Position numbers and translations under genes: made by a program. A stretch of DNA of 64,000 nt from Hymenobacter convexus. Lineage in GTDB: Bacteria; Bacteroidota; Bacteroidia; Cytophagales; Hymenobacteraceae. Positions 23,780 to 33,001 of this stretch are shown here, one piece after another (positions within the stretch are counted from its first letter, which is position 1; each line of letters opens with the position of its first letter). The stretch is from NCBI RefSeq assembly GCF_030580955.1, contig NZ_JAUQON010000003.1:372001-436000 (forward strand), in the 5' to 3' direction. Below the pieces are notes generated by a model. That model ran no database searches and was not told the origin of the DNA. It saw only the letters and a list, made by a program, of their open reading frames with translations.

Positions 23780-24648
23780 ACCAGACTTTACCCGAAGCTG
23801 CTGCCCTTGCAAATCCTGACACGGCCAGCCTAAACGAGGCTTTTTCGCTCCGCGGCAAAGTCGTCGTCGTGACCGGCGGCACCGGCATTCTGGGCCAGGC
23901 TTTCATTGACGGCATCGTGGCGGCCGGCGGTACGGTGGGCATCCTGGGCCGCAACGCCGACGAAGCCCACCGGCGCGCCGATGCCATCACCGCGCGGGGC
24001 GGGCAGGCCCTGGCGCTAGTGGCCGATGTGCTGGACGAAGCCCAACTCCGCGTCGCTTGCCAGCAGGTGCTCGACACGTTCGGGCACATTGATGGGCTGG
24101 TGAACGCAGCCGGCGGCAACGGCGCCGACGGCGTGCTCGACCCCGCCGAGGACGTTTTTCAGATGAACCTGGCCGGCATGAAGCGCGTGATGGAGCTGAA
24201 CTTGTGGGGCGCCATTGTGCCCACGCAGGTGTTTGGCGAGGCGCTGGCGCAGGCGCCCGGCAAGGCCAGCATCGTGAACATTTCCTCGATGAACTCGAAG
24301 CGGGCCATCACCAAAGTGCTGGGCTACAACATGGGCAAAGCGGCTCTGGACTGCTATAACCAATGGTTTGCCGTGGAAATGGCCAACCGCTACGGCGACC
24401 GCATTCGCATGAACGCGCTGGCGCCCGGCTTCTTCCTAACCGAGCAAAACCGTGCCCTGCTCACCACCCCCGAAGGCGGCTTCACGCCCCGCGGCGAGTT
24501 GGTTATCCGCCAAACGCCCTTCAAGCGCTTCGGCCACCCCGACGAGCTGAAGGGCGCGCTGGTCTGGCTGCTGAGCGACGCCTCGCAGTTCGTGACCGGC
24601 TCCATGATATGCGTGGATGGCGGCTTTTCGATTTTCGGCGGGGTGTAG
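23767..24648 (+). CDS. SDR-family D-mannonate oxidoreductase-like enzyme
   Basis: The GTG at 23767 overlapping the upstream stop gives 293 residues and a start shortly before the dinucleotide fold; the longer upstream frame is a shadow of the lyase gene. Features: VVVTGGTGILGQ (cofactor glycines), NAAGGNGAD, catalytic NISSMNS and YNMGK, and the substrate-loop sequence APGFFLTEQNR typical of UxuB-like mannonate/fructuronate oxidoreductases of the short-chain class. A role in turning unsaturated or free uronates into 2-keto-3-deoxygluconate precursors fits the two lyases and the GH88/GH105 hydrolases. A DEH reductase role is the main alternative. Confidence 0.78.
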   Translation: MDLLNQTLPEAAALANPDTASLNEAFSLRGKVVVVTGGTGILGQAFIDGIVAAGGTVGILGRNADEAHRRADAITARGGQALALVADVLDEAQLRVACQQVLDTFGHIDGLVNAAGGNGADGVLDPAEDVFQMNLAGMKRVMELNLWGAIVPTQVFGEALAQAPGKASIVNISSMNSKRAITKVLGYNMGKAALDCYNQWFAVEMANRYGDRIRMNALAPGFFLTEQNRALLTTPEGGFTPRGELVIRQTPFKRFGHPDELKGALVWLLSDASQFVTGSMICVDGGFSIFGGV

Positions 24649-24657
24649 TTCTGGCGG

Positions 24658-24768
24658 GCGCCTCACCCCCGGCCCCTCCCCCTTGGGAGAGGGGAGCCAG
24701 ACGGTTTTCGTATGAAGCTATTCCGGTGCCCCCTCTCCCTTAGGAGAGGGAGTCAGGGGATGAGGCGC
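24658..24768. repeat. Palindromic element family D, long form
   Basis: Inverted arms CCTCACCCCCGGCCCCTCCC and AGAGGGAGTCAGGGGATGAGG (with outer GCG/CGC), each with its own short internal hairpin around CCCTCTCC/GGAGAGGG, separated by a spacer of about 30 bases. It lies in the gap before the first GH2 gene. Confidence 0.75.
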
Positions 24769-24808
24769 CCCGTACGCGCAACCTAAACATCTTTCCAAGT
24801 CCAACTCC

Positions 24809-27289
24809 ATGCCCCTCCCCCGAACCAGCCAGCCCCCTCAGTTGCTGCTGATTCTGCTGTTCCTGCTCACTGCCCTTTCCTCGCGCGCCCAGCAGCGTAG
24901 ACGCCTCACGGCCGGCTGGGAATTTGTGCGGCAGGACCTGGGCGGCGTCTGGGAGGCCGTGCGCCCCGTGGTGGCCGGCAACCCCGAAAGCGTGCCACTG
25001 TGGCAAGCTGTCACCCTCCCTCACTGCTTCAACGCCCGCGACGCCGTGGACCCGGACGTGAATTACTACCAGGGCCCCGGCTGGTACCGCATCCAACTCG
25101 CGGTGCAAAACCCCTACCCCGGCGGCCACACCCGCCTGCATTTCGAGGGCGCCGGCCAGAAAACGGAAGTCTACCTCAACACCACCAAAGTGGGCAGCCA
25201 CGTGGGCGGCTACGACGAATGGACCGTGGACGTCACGCAAGCGGTGGCCGATTTCCAACAAATAGAAGCGTTTCAGAAGCAGTTCAAGGGCAAAATTCCG
25301 CTCAGCATTCGCTGTGACAATTCGCGCGATTTGGAGATGATACCGTCCGACTTGTCGGACTTTAATATTTACGGCGGCCTCTACCGCTACGTAAATCTGG
25401 AATACCTGCCGGCCGTGGCGCTGGAGCACCTTTCGGCTAAAGCAGAGGTGGACCCAGCTGGCAAAAACGGCTTGCTCACGCTCAAAGCCACCTTTCTCGA
25501 AAACACCCCGGCCGCAGCCGATACAAAAGTTACAGTGCGCCTGCTCGACCCACTGGGCAAGGCCGTGGGCAAATATGAAGGCACGCTAAGTGTGAAAGCC
25601 GGCGAATTGGACCTGCACCAGTTCAAGGTAAAAAGCCCGCGGCTGTGGTCGCCCGACCGGCCGCAGCTCTATACGGTGGAAGTGACGGTGGGCACCGGGC
25701 CGCAGGCCTTCCGGCAGACCGAGAAGGTGGGCTTTCGCCACAGCGAGTTTGTGGAGCACGGGCCCTACCGGCTGAACGGCCAGCGCCTGCTGCTGCGCGG
25801 CACCCACCGGCACGAAGACCACGCCGGCGTGGCCGCCGCCATGACCGAGCCGCAGATTCGGCAGGAAATGCGGCTGATGAAGCAGATGGGCGTCAACTTC
25901 ATCCGCCTCGGCCACTACCAACAGTCGCGCATCGTGCTGAATCTGTGCGACTCGCTGGGCATTTTGGTGTGGGAGGAAATTCCGTGGTGCCGGGGTGGGC
26001 TGGGCGGCCCGGTGTACCAGGCGCAGGCCCGCCGCATGCTGACCAACATGGTGCAGCAGCATTACAACCACCCGGCCGTCATCATCTGGGGGCTGGGCAA
26101 TGAGAACGACTGGCCCGGCGATTTTCCCGAGTTCGACAAGGAGAGGATTCGCGCCTTCATGAAAAGCCTCAATGACTTAGCCCACCAGCTCGACGCCTCG
26201 CGCTACACGGCCATCCGGCGCTGCGACTTCTGCAAGGACATTCCCGATGTGTACTCGCCCTCCATCTGGGCGGGCTGGTACCGAGGCATCTACACCGATT
26301 ACAAGGCCGCGACAGAAGAAGAATTCAAAGGCGTGAAGCGCTTTCTGCACGTGGAATGGGGCGGCGACAGCCATGCCGGCCGCCACGCCGAAAACCCCGA
26401 CAACGCGCTGGCCAAAATCACGGCCGGCCGGGGCGCCGACGAGCGGGCCGGCGACGCCTCCCTGTTCGGCGGCAGCGCCCGCGTCTCGAAGGACGGCGAC
26501 TGGAGCGAAACCTACCTCTGCAACCTCGTCGACTGGCACCTCAAGGAGCAGGAAACCATGCCCTGGCTCAGTGGCGCGGCCTACTGGCCGTTCAAGGATT
26601 TCTCCACGCCCGTGCGCCCCGACAACCCCATTCCCTACATGAACCAGAAGGGCGTGGTGGAGCGCGATTTCACCAAGAAAGAGGCTTACTACGTGTTCCA
26701 ATCTTACTGGACTACCGCGCCCATGGCCCACCTCTACGGCCACTCCTGGCCCGTGCGCTGGGGCGAGGCGGGCGAGCTGAAAATGGTGAAAGTGTACTCC
26801 AACTGCGCGCAGGCCGAGCTGTTCGTGAACGGCAAAAGCTACGGCACGCGCCAGCGCAACAGCCAGGATTTCCCCGCCGCCGGCCTGCACTGGAACGTGC
26901 CCTTTGCCGCCGGCCCCAACGAGGTGCGCGTGCTAGCCCGCCAAGGCCGCCAGACGGTGGAAGACCGCATCAGCTTCCAATACGAAACCCGCAAATGGGG
27001 CAAGCCCACCAGGCTGACCCTGACGAAAACCGCCGAAGCAAACGGCCTGACCACTGTCGAAGTGAAGCTCTTCGACGCGCAAGGCGTGCAGTGCCTCGAC
27101 GCGGCCAACTGGGTGGAGTTTTCATTGGCCGGCGCGGGCCGGCTGCTCGATGACCTGGGCACCAGCAGCGGCGCGCGCAAGGTGCAGGCCTACAACGGCC
27201 GCGCCATCATCCGGCTCGAAGCCCAAGCCGGGCAAAGCGTGGTGGCCGTGCAGTCACCTGGGTTAGAAGCCGTATTGTTGCCGCTATGA
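24809..27289 (+). CDS. Glycoside hydrolase family 2 enzyme (beta-galactosidase type)
   Basis: An 826-residue secreted enzyme with signal peptide (LLLILLFLLTALSSRAQ). The sugar-binding, immunoglobulin-like and TIM-barrel domains of GH2 follow in order. The acid/base glutamate is in VIIWGLGNENDW and the likely nucleophile in FLHVEWGGDS. Conserved LRGTHRHEDHAGVAAAM matches the GH2 signature region. A C-terminal DUF4982-like and Ig-like part follows. Exact sugar (beta-galactoside, beta-glucuronide or other) cannot be read from sequence alone. Its TGA overlaps the ATG of the next GH2 gene (ATGA). Confidence 0.88.
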   Translation: MPLPRTSQPPQLLLILLFLLTALSSRAQQRRRLTAGWEFVRQDLGGVWEAVRPVVAGNPESVPLWQAVTLPHCFNARDAVDPDVNYYQGPGWYRIQLAVQNPYPGGHTRLHFEGAGQKTEVYLNTTKVGSHVGGYDEWTVDVTQAVADFQQIEAFQKQFKGKIPLSIRCDNSRDLEMIPSDLSDFNIYGGLYRYVNLEYLPAVALEHLSAKAEVDPAGKNGLLTLKATFLENTPAAADTKVTVRLLDPLGKAVGKYEGTLSVKAGELDLHQFKVKSPRLWSPDRPQLYTVEVTVGTGPQAFRQTEKVGFRHSEFVEHGPYRLNGQRLLLRGTHRHEDHAGVAAAMTEPQIRQEMRLMKQMGVNFIRLGHYQQSRIVLNLCDSLGILVWEEIPWCRGGLGGPVYQAQARRMLTNMVQQHYNHPAVIIWGLGNENDWPGDFPEFDKERIRAFMKSLNDLAHQLDASRYTAIRRCDFCKDIPDVYSPSIWAGWYRGIYTDYKAATEEEFKGVKRFLHVEWGGDSHAGRHAENPDNALAKITAGRGADERAGDASLFGGSARVSKDGDWSETYLCNLVDWHLKEQETMPWLSGAAYWPFKDFSTPVRPDNPIPYMNQKGVVERDFTKKEAYYVFQSYWTTAPMAHLYGHSWPVRWGEAGELKMVKVYSNCAQAELFVNGKSYGTRQRNSQDFPAAGLHWNVPFAAGPNEVRVLARQGRQTVEDRISFQYETRKWGKPTRLTLTKTAEANGLTTVEVKLFDAQGVQCLDAANWVEFSLAGAGRLLDDLGTSSGARKVQAYNGRAIIRLEAQAGQSVVAVQSPGLEAVLLPL

Positions 27290-30099
27290 TGAAGATTATA
27301 GCTCTACCATCCTACACGTGTAGAGACGCGACACTTCGCGTCTCGTTGTCTGCGCATTTAGCGAATCGTACTTTGCAGCGTTCAACGCCGAGACACGAAG
27401 TGTCGCGTGTCTACATGGTTCTGGCGTTCGTGCTGTTGGCCCTGCCCGCCACCGCCCAGCGCCTCACGCAGTCCATCAATTCCAACTGGCTTTTCCGCAA
27501 AGACGAAGCCGGCCTGAGTGTCGCCCAAGCCTCAGCCGTTGTAGCTGGCTGGGAGAAAATTTCTCTGCCCCACACCTGGAACGCGGCCGACGTGCTCGAC
27601 GACGAGCCGGGCTATTACCGCGGCGTCGGCTGGTATAAAAAGACGTTGGCCGTGCCCGCCGACTGGCAGCAGCGGCGCGTTTTCCTGCAGTTTGAGGGCG
27701 CCAACCAGGAGGCCGAGGTGTATGTGAACGGACAACTGGCCGGGCGGCACGCGGGTGGCTATACCGCCTTCCGCTTCCCCATCAGCCAGTGGCTGAAATT
27801 CAGCGGCAGTGAGCCGGCCCCAGCCGAAATCCTGGTGAAGCTCACCAACCGCTACAACCCTGATATTCCGCCGCTCACGGCCGATTTCACCTTCTACGGC
27901 GGCATCTACCGCGACGTAGTTCTGGTGGCGGCCGAGTCGGTGCATTTCGACCTCGACAACCACGCCTCGGCGGGTGTTTTCGTGAGTACCCCGGCCGTGT
28001 CGGCTGAGGCGGCGGACGTGCTGGTGGCCGGGGCTTTAAATAACGAATTCGCTACCGCGCGCAAGGTGACGGTGCTGAGCCAGTTGCTTGACCGCGACGG
28101 CCGCGCCGTGGCCCGGCAGCAAACCAGTCTCACGCTGCAGCCCGGCGCGAAAACGTCGTTTCGACAGCTGCTGCCGAAGCTGGCGCGGCCCCACCTCTGG
28201 ACGCCCGACGACCCGTATCAGTACCGCGTGGTGACGTCGGTGCTTGACGGCAAGAAAGGCGCGCCACTCGATGAAGTCAGCAACCCGGTGGGGGTGCGCT
28301 GGTTTCGGTTCGATGCCAATGAAGGCTTCTTTTTAAATGGCAAACCGCTCAAGCTCATCGGCACCAACCGCCACCAGGACTTTCCCGGCCTGGGCAACGC
28401 GCTGCCCGACGCGCTGGCCGAACGCGACCTGTTGCTGCTCAAGCAGATGGGGAGCAACTTCCTACGCGTGTCGCACTATCCGCAGGACCCCGCCGTGCTG
28501 GCCGCCTGCGACCGGCTGGGCCTGCTGGCGTCGGTCGAAATCCCCGTCGTGAATGCAATCACCGACTCGCCGGCTTTCTTCCAAAACTGCCTCACGATGC
28601 AGATGGAGATGATTCGCCAGGGCTTCAACCACCCCAGCGTCGTCATCTGGGCTTACATGAACGAGGTGCTGCTACGCCTGCCCGCCGGCCTGAAGCGCGA
28701 CAACGACGCCGGCCGCGCCTACCTGCGGCGCGTGACTGCGCTGGCCCGGCAGCTCGACAGCCTCAGCCGCCGCGAGGACCCGGCCCGCGCCACCATGCTG
28801 GTGTGCCACGGCGATTTCGGGCTCTACCAGCAGGCCGGCCTGCTCAGCGTGCCGCAGGTGTTGGGCTGGAACCTGTATTCGGGCTGGTACTCGGGCGATT
28901 TTTCGGGCTTCCCCGCCTTTCTCGACCGTCATCACAAGGAATTGCCCACGCAGCCGCTGCTCGTGACCGAGTACGGCGCCGACTCCGACGAGCGGCTCCA
29001 CGCCTTCCAGCCCCGGCGCTTCGACAAAACCACCGAGTACGCCAACCGCTACCACGAATTTTACTTGCGCGCCATCCTGGAGCGTCCCTTCGTAGCCGGC
29101 AGCACGGTCTGGAACCTGGCCGAATTCAACTCCGAAACCCGGCAGGAAGCCGTGCCCCACATCAACAACAAAAGCCTGCTGACGGGCGACCGGCGGCCCA
29201 AGGACGCCTACCTGTTTTACCAGGCCCACCTGCTCAAAACGCCCTTCCTGCGCATCGGCTCCCGCGCTTGGACCTTGCGCGCCGGCCTCGCTGCCGGGCC
29301 CGATTCGCTGTTCTGCCGCCAGCCGGTGGACGTGTACACCAACCAGCCCGCCGTGCGTTTGCTGCTCAACGGCCGCGACCTGGGAACCCGGCCCGCGCAG
29401 TTCGGTGTGGCACACTTCTCGGTGCCCTTCGGCAATGGCCTGAACCAGCTGCGCGCCCAGGCCGCTGGCCAGCCCATTGAGGACTTGGCCGACATCGAAT
29501 TTCAATTAATTCCCACCAATCTGGCATCCGCCCAGCTGCCGTTCACGGAATTGAATGTGAGCCTGGGCGATGAGCGGATTTTCACCGATGCGAAGCTGCA
29601 CCAGGTCTGGCTGCCCGAGCAGGAATACCGGCCCGGCGGCTGGGGCTACGTGGGCGGCCACCCCTACAAAATGGCTGGCGACCGCCTACCCTACGGCTCC
29701 GACCGCAACATCCTCGGCACCGACTACGACGCTGTGTATGAAACCCAGCGCCTCGGCCTGAGCCAGTTTCGCCTCGACGTGCCCGCCGGCAACTACGAAG
29801 TCACCCTGCACTTCGCCGAGCTGGAAGCCGCCCCGGCCGGCGAGCAGCTGGCCTACAACCTGGCCGGCAGCAGCGCCGCCACCGCCACTGCCGCACCCCA
29901 GAATCGGGCATTTGCGGTGCTGGTGAATGGGCTAGCCGTGCTGCCGAATCCGAGCACCGCCACGACGCTGATGCCACTGCAGGCAGTGAGCTACAAGGTG
30001 CCGGTTTCGGTGCGCTCCGGGCAGGGCATCATTGTCGATTTCAAGGCCCAGACGGGCGAAGCCTTTCTCAATGGCATTCAGGTAAAAAAGCTATTTTAA
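27286..30099 (+). CDS. GH2 enzyme with malectin domain; repeat element in signal region
   Basis: The ATG at 27286 overlaps the upstream stop as ATGA, the classic coupled start. The N-terminus then runs MMKIIALPSYT, next about 32 residues translated from an A-family palindromic element, then the hydrophobic core LAFVLLALPATAQ. An internal ATG at 27415 is an alternative start but leaves a signal peptide with no positive n-region. The GH2 body has NRHQDFPGLGNALPD, the acid/base motif VVIWAYMNE and the nucleophile VTEYGAD. The C-terminal 190 residues are a malectin-like carbohydrate-binding domain (ELNVSLGDERIFTDAK onward). Total 937 residues. Confidence 0.87.
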   Translation: MMKIIALPSYTCRDATLRVSLSAHLANRTLQRSTPRHEVSRVYMVLAFVLLALPATAQRLTQSINSNWLFRKDEAGLSVAQASAVVAGWEKISLPHTWNAADVLDDEPGYYRGVGWYKKTLAVPADWQQRRVFLQFEGANQEAEVYVNGQLAGRHAGGYTAFRFPISQWLKFSGSEPAPAEILVKLTNRYNPDIPPLTADFTFYGGIYRDVVLVAAESVHFDLDNHASAGVFVSTPAVSAEAADVLVAGALNNEFATARKVTVLSQLLDRDGRAVARQQTSLTLQPGAKTSFRQLLPKLARPHLWTPDDPYQYRVVTSVLDGKKGAPLDEVSNPVGVRWFRFDANEGFFLNGKPLKLIGTNRHQDFPGLGNALPDALAERDLLLLKQMGSNFLRVSHYPQDPAVLAACDRLGLLASVEIPVVNAITDSPAFFQNCLTMQMEMIRQGFNHPSVVIWAYMNEVLLRLPAGLKRDNDAGRAYLRRVTALARQLDSLSRREDPARATMLVCHGDFGLYQQAGLLSVPQVLGWNLYSGWYSGDFSGFPAFLDRHHKELPTQPLLVTEYGADSDERLHAFQPRRFDKTTEYANRYHEFYLRAILERPFVAGSTVWNLAEFNSETRQEAVPHINNKSLLTGDRRPKDAYLFYQAHLLKTPFLRIGSRAWTLRAGLAAGPDSLFCRQPVDVYTNQPAVRLLLNGRDLGTRPAQFGVAHFSVPFGNGLNQLRAQAAGQPIEDLADIEFQLIPTNLASAQLPFTELNVSLGDERIFTDAKLHQVWLPEQEYRPGGWGYVGGHPYKMAGDRLPYGSDRNILGTDYDAVYETQRLGLSQFRLDVPAGNYEVTLHFAELEAAPAGEQLAYNLAGSSAATATAAPQNRAFAVLVNGLAVLPNPSTATTLMPLQAVSYKVPVSVRSGQGIIVDFKAQTGEAFLNGIQVKKLF
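27319..27415. repeat. Palindromic element family A, copy 1, inside coding frame
   Basis: Left arm TGTAGAGACGCGACACTTCG onward (27319-27344) and right arm ending in CGTGTCTACA (27390-27415), each itself a hairpin (GAGACGCGA-CACT-TCGCGTCTC). Translated in the GH2 frame it gives CRDATLRVS on the left and PRHEVSRVY on the right. Inner flanks contain GTTCAACG as in other copies. Confidence 0.88.
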
Positions 30100-30178
30100 C
30101 GTGAATAGGCAAGCCGCCTGAAACCAAATTAACATTCTTATTATGAATGAATTAATAGCGCATTTCTTGGTTTCGGCT

Positions 30179-30220
30179 GGCTCCCCTCTCCCTGAGGAGA
30201 GGGGTCGGGGGTGAGACGCC
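30179..30220. repeat. Palindromic element family D, short form
   Basis: A single hairpin, GGCTCCCCTCTCCCTGAGGA then GAGGGGTCGGGGGTGAGACG, upstream of the second alginate_lyase-superfamily gene. Nearly identical to the copy at 32874. Confidence 0.75.
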
Positions 30221-30263
30221 ACGTCAAAACCAAGTCCAACAGTTTTTCTCGAAATCCTCTCAC

Positions 30264-31442
30264 ATGCCGACCCGGATACTCATCATGCTCCTGAGCCTGC
30301 TAGTGCTGCTGCCCGGTGCCCGCGCCACCCCGCCCGCCAACAAGCTGGCTCAGGCCGCGGCGCACACTCTGCGCACCCACGTGCTGGCCGAGGCCGCCTG
30401 GGCCTTGCAGCAGGCGCCGGTTACGGTTACGGCCAGTACCTCGCCGCGCAGCGCAGGCGGGCCGCACGACTTCTTTTCGGAAGGCGACTACTGGTGGCCC
30501 GACCCGCAAAACCCCGCCGGCCCCTACGTGCAGCGCGACGGCCAGACCAACCCCGCCAACTTCACGGCCCACCGCCTAGCCATGATTCGCTTCAGCCGCA
30601 TCGTCGGGGCGCTGGCCTCGGCCTACAAGCTGACCGGCGACGAGCGGTACGTGCGCCACGCGCTGCTGCATCTGCGGGCCTGGTTCCTGGATTCGGCCAC
30701 CCGCATGAATCCCTCGCTACTGTATGCGCAAGCCATTTCGGGGCGGTTTACGGGGCGTGGCATTGGCATCATCGACACCATTCAACTGCTGGAAGTGGCG
30801 CAGGGCGTGCTGGTGATGCAGGCGGCCAAGGGCTTTGGGGCGGAGGATTTGGCGGGCATCAAAGGCTGGTTTGGGCAATACCTGAGCTGGCTCACTACGC
30901 ATCCCTACGGAAAAGACGAGATGAACGCGGCCAATAACCACGGTACCTGCTGGGCGATGCAGGTGGCCGCCTTCGCCCGCCTCACCGGCAACCAGGAGCT
31001 GCTGAGCTTCTGCCGGGAGCGGTACAAAACCGTGCTGCTGCCCACCCAGATGGCTCCCAACGGCAGCTTTCCCCTCGAAACCAAGCGCACCAAACCCTAC
31101 GGCTACTCGCTGTTCAACCTCGACGCCATGACCATGCTGTGCCAAATCCTGAGCGACCAAACCGACAACCTCTGGGCCTACCAGATGCCCGACGGGCGCG
31201 GCATTCGCCGGGGCATCGAGTACCTCTACCCGTTTGTGGTGAACAAAAGCGCCTGGCCCTTCGCGCACGACGTGATGTACTGGGACAACTGGCCGGTGGC
31301 CCAGCCTTTCCTGGTGCTGGGCGCGGTGCAGTTTGGAAATAAGGACTGGCTTGCCACCTGGCAGCGCCTCGACCACGCCCCGCAGGTGGAAGAAGTGGTG
31401 CGCAATCTGCCGGTGCGCAACCCAATTATTTGGCTGAACTGA
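30264..31442 (+). CDS. Alginate_lyase-superfamily secreted polysaccharide lyase, second copy (PL38-like)
   Basis: A 392-residue protein with signal peptide (ILIMLLSLLVLLPGARA). It shares the family landmarks of the gene at 22586: FFSEGDYWWPDPQNPAG, TRMNPSLLYAQ and NNHGTCWAMQ. Identity to the first copy looks moderate, so they probably differ in substrate or in exo/endo mode. It sits directly ahead of GH88 and GH105 genes, whose enzymes remove the unsaturated uronic acid that such lyases leave at the non-reducing end. Glucuronan, alginate-like or another uronic-acid polymer are possible substrates. Confidence 0.75.
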   Translation: MPTRILIMLLSLLVLLPGARATPPANKLAQAAAHTLRTHVLAEAAWALQQAPVTVTASTSPRSAGGPHDFFSEGDYWWPDPQNPAGPYVQRDGQTNPANFTAHRLAMIRFSRIVGALASAYKLTGDERYVRHALLHLRAWFLDSATRMNPSLLYAQAISGRFTGRGIGIIDTIQLLEVAQGVLVMQAAKGFGAEDLAGIKGWFGQYLSWLTTHPYGKDEMNAANNHGTCWAMQVAAFARLTGNQELLSFCRERYKTVLLPTQMAPNGSFPLETKRTKPYGYSLFNLDAMTMLCQILSDQTDNLWAYQMPDGRGIRRGIEYLYPFVVNKSAWPFAHDVMYWDNWPVAQPFLVLGAVQFGNKDWLATWQRLDHAPQVEEVVRNLPVRNPIIWLN

Positions 31443-31477
31443 GCGAAGCAGCAACATAGAAATCGGACTAAATTATC

Positions 31478-32719
31478 ATGATTAGCAAGCCTATCATCGC
31501 CGCCCTGGGCCTTCTGCTTCATACCGCTTCGGCCCGGGCCCAGGCGCCTTTCGCCAAAACCCTGAAGCTGGCCGAAACCCAGGCCACGCTCCTGCTGCAG
31601 GAGGTGCCTAAGGCGCAGCAGCACCCGGCCCCGCCCGGCAAGCCGCCGCTGGTGTCGCCGCGCACGCTCTCGCCGGCCGGTGAGCTGGTGCTGGTGCCCT
31701 CCCGCGACTGGACCAGCGGCTTCTTCCCCGGCTACCTGTGGCTGCTGGCCGAGGCCACGGGCAACACCCAATGGCAGGCCGCCGCCCGCGCCTACACGGC
31801 CCCCATCGAAGCTGAAAAAACCAATGGCACCACCCACGACATGGGTTTTAAGGTGTATTGCAGCTTCGGCACGGGCTACCGCCTTACCAAAGACCCGGCT
31901 TACCGCGAGGTCGTCCTCACGGCGGCGCGCACGCTCAGCACGCGCTTCAACCCGAAGGTGGGCAGCCTGCGCTCCTGGGACCACCACCGCGACACGTGGG
32001 GCTTCCCGGTCATCATCGATAACATGCTGAACCTGGAGCTGCTCTTTGCCGCCACGCGGCTGTCGGGCGATTCTTCGTTCTATAAAATTGCCGTCAGCCA
32101 CGCCAACACGACGCTGAAAAACCACTTCCGACCCGATTTCAGCACCTATCACGTGGTGGACTACGACTCGGCCACCGGCCGCGTGATGCGCCGCATGACG
32201 CACCAGGGCTACGCCGACGAATCGGCCTGGGCGCGCGGGCAGGGCTGGGCGCTGTATGGCTATACTATGTGCTACCGCGAAACCCGCAGCCCCACCTATC
32301 TGGCTCAGGCCGAGCACGTGGCCCAATTTATTCTCAACCATCCCAACCTACCCGCCGACCTCATCCCCTACTGGGATTTTAACGCCCCTGACATTCCCCG
32401 GGCGCCGCGCGATGCCTCGGCCGGCGCCGTCATCGCCTCGGCCCTCTATGAGTTGAGCACCTACAGCCCCAACGGCGCTTTCTACCGCCGCCAGGCCGAT
32501 AAGATGATGGCGAATCTGGCCCGCCACTACACGGCCCGGCCCGGCAGCAGCCACGGCTTCCTGCTGCTGCACAGTACCGGCAACAAGCCTGCTAATGGCG
32601 AAATCGACGTGCCGCTGAACTACGCCGACTATTATTTTATGGAAGCGCTACTGCGCTGCAAGAATCTGGGGGAGCGTACGGGTGCGGCGCCGCGGGCGAG
32701 GGAGGCGGTGACGGAGTGA
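31478..32719 (+). CDS. GH88 unsaturated glucuronyl hydrolase
   Basis: A 413-residue secreted enzyme (signal peptide about residues 1-21). It has the family landmarks DWTSGFFPGYLWLLAEATGN, the THDMGFKVYCSFGTGYRLT segment with the conserved catalytic Asp, FPVIIDNMLNLELL with the second Asp, and GYADESAWARGQGWALYGY. GH88 enzymes hydrate the 4,5-double bond of unsaturated uronic acids and release them from oligosaccharides. It follows a polysaccharide lyase and precedes GH105 in the same orientation. Confidence 0.9.
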   Translation: MISKPIIAALGLLLHTASARAQAPFAKTLKLAETQATLLLQEVPKAQQHPAPPGKPPLVSPRTLSPAGELVLVPSRDWTSGFFPGYLWLLAEATGNTQWQAAARAYTAPIEAEKTNGTTHDMGFKVYCSFGTGYRLTKDPAYREVVLTAARTLSTRFNPKVGSLRSWDHHRDTWGFPVIIDNMLNLELLFAATRLSGDSSFYKIAVSHANTTLKNHFRPDFSTYHVVDYDSATGRVMRRMTHQGYADESAWARGQGWALYGYTMCYRETRSPTYLAQAEHVAQFILNHPNLPADLIPYWDFNAPDIPRAPRDASAGAVIASALYELSTYSPNGAFYRRQADKMMANLARHYTARPGSSHGFLLLHSTGNKPANGEIDVPLNYADYYFMEALLRCKNLGERTGAAPRAREAVTE

Positions 32720-32786
32720 GTGGCCTTTCACCTGCCGCCGTCAGCTTATTCCCAGCCCCTCATCAGGAAGAGGGGACTGACGATTT

Positions 32787-32859
32787 GTAACGTGGACTTT
32801 TAGTCCGCGAATTATCTGAACCAAGACTAACAATACGCGGACTAAAAGTCCGCGCTACA
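32787..32859. repeat. Palindromic element family C, copy 1
   Basis: Arms GTAACGTGGACTTTTAGTCC and GGACTAAAAGTCCGCGCTACA around a spacer of about 25 bases. Each arm holds the small palindrome GGACTTTTAGTCC. It lies downstream of the GH88 gene and immediately upstream of a D element. Confidence 0.85.
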
Positions 32860-32873
32860 GCACGCGCCGCCGT

Positions 32874-32915
32874 GGCTCCCCTCTCCCTGAGGAGAGGGGC
32901 CAGGGGGTGAGGCGC
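32874..32915. repeat. Palindromic element family D, short form
   Basis: Single hairpin GGCTCCCCTCTCCCTGAGGA then GAGGGGCCAGGGGGTGAGGC, ending in GGCGCC. It lies 15 bases after a C element, so two unrelated element families are stacked in the GH88-GH105 gap. Confidence 0.75.
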
Positions 32916-33001
32916 CCGTGCGAACGAAGCAGGACAGCGCAGGAGAATCCGCCCTCAACCGGCTTCTACCTTGGCCGGCCAACGCCATTCCCATCCTGCA
33001 C

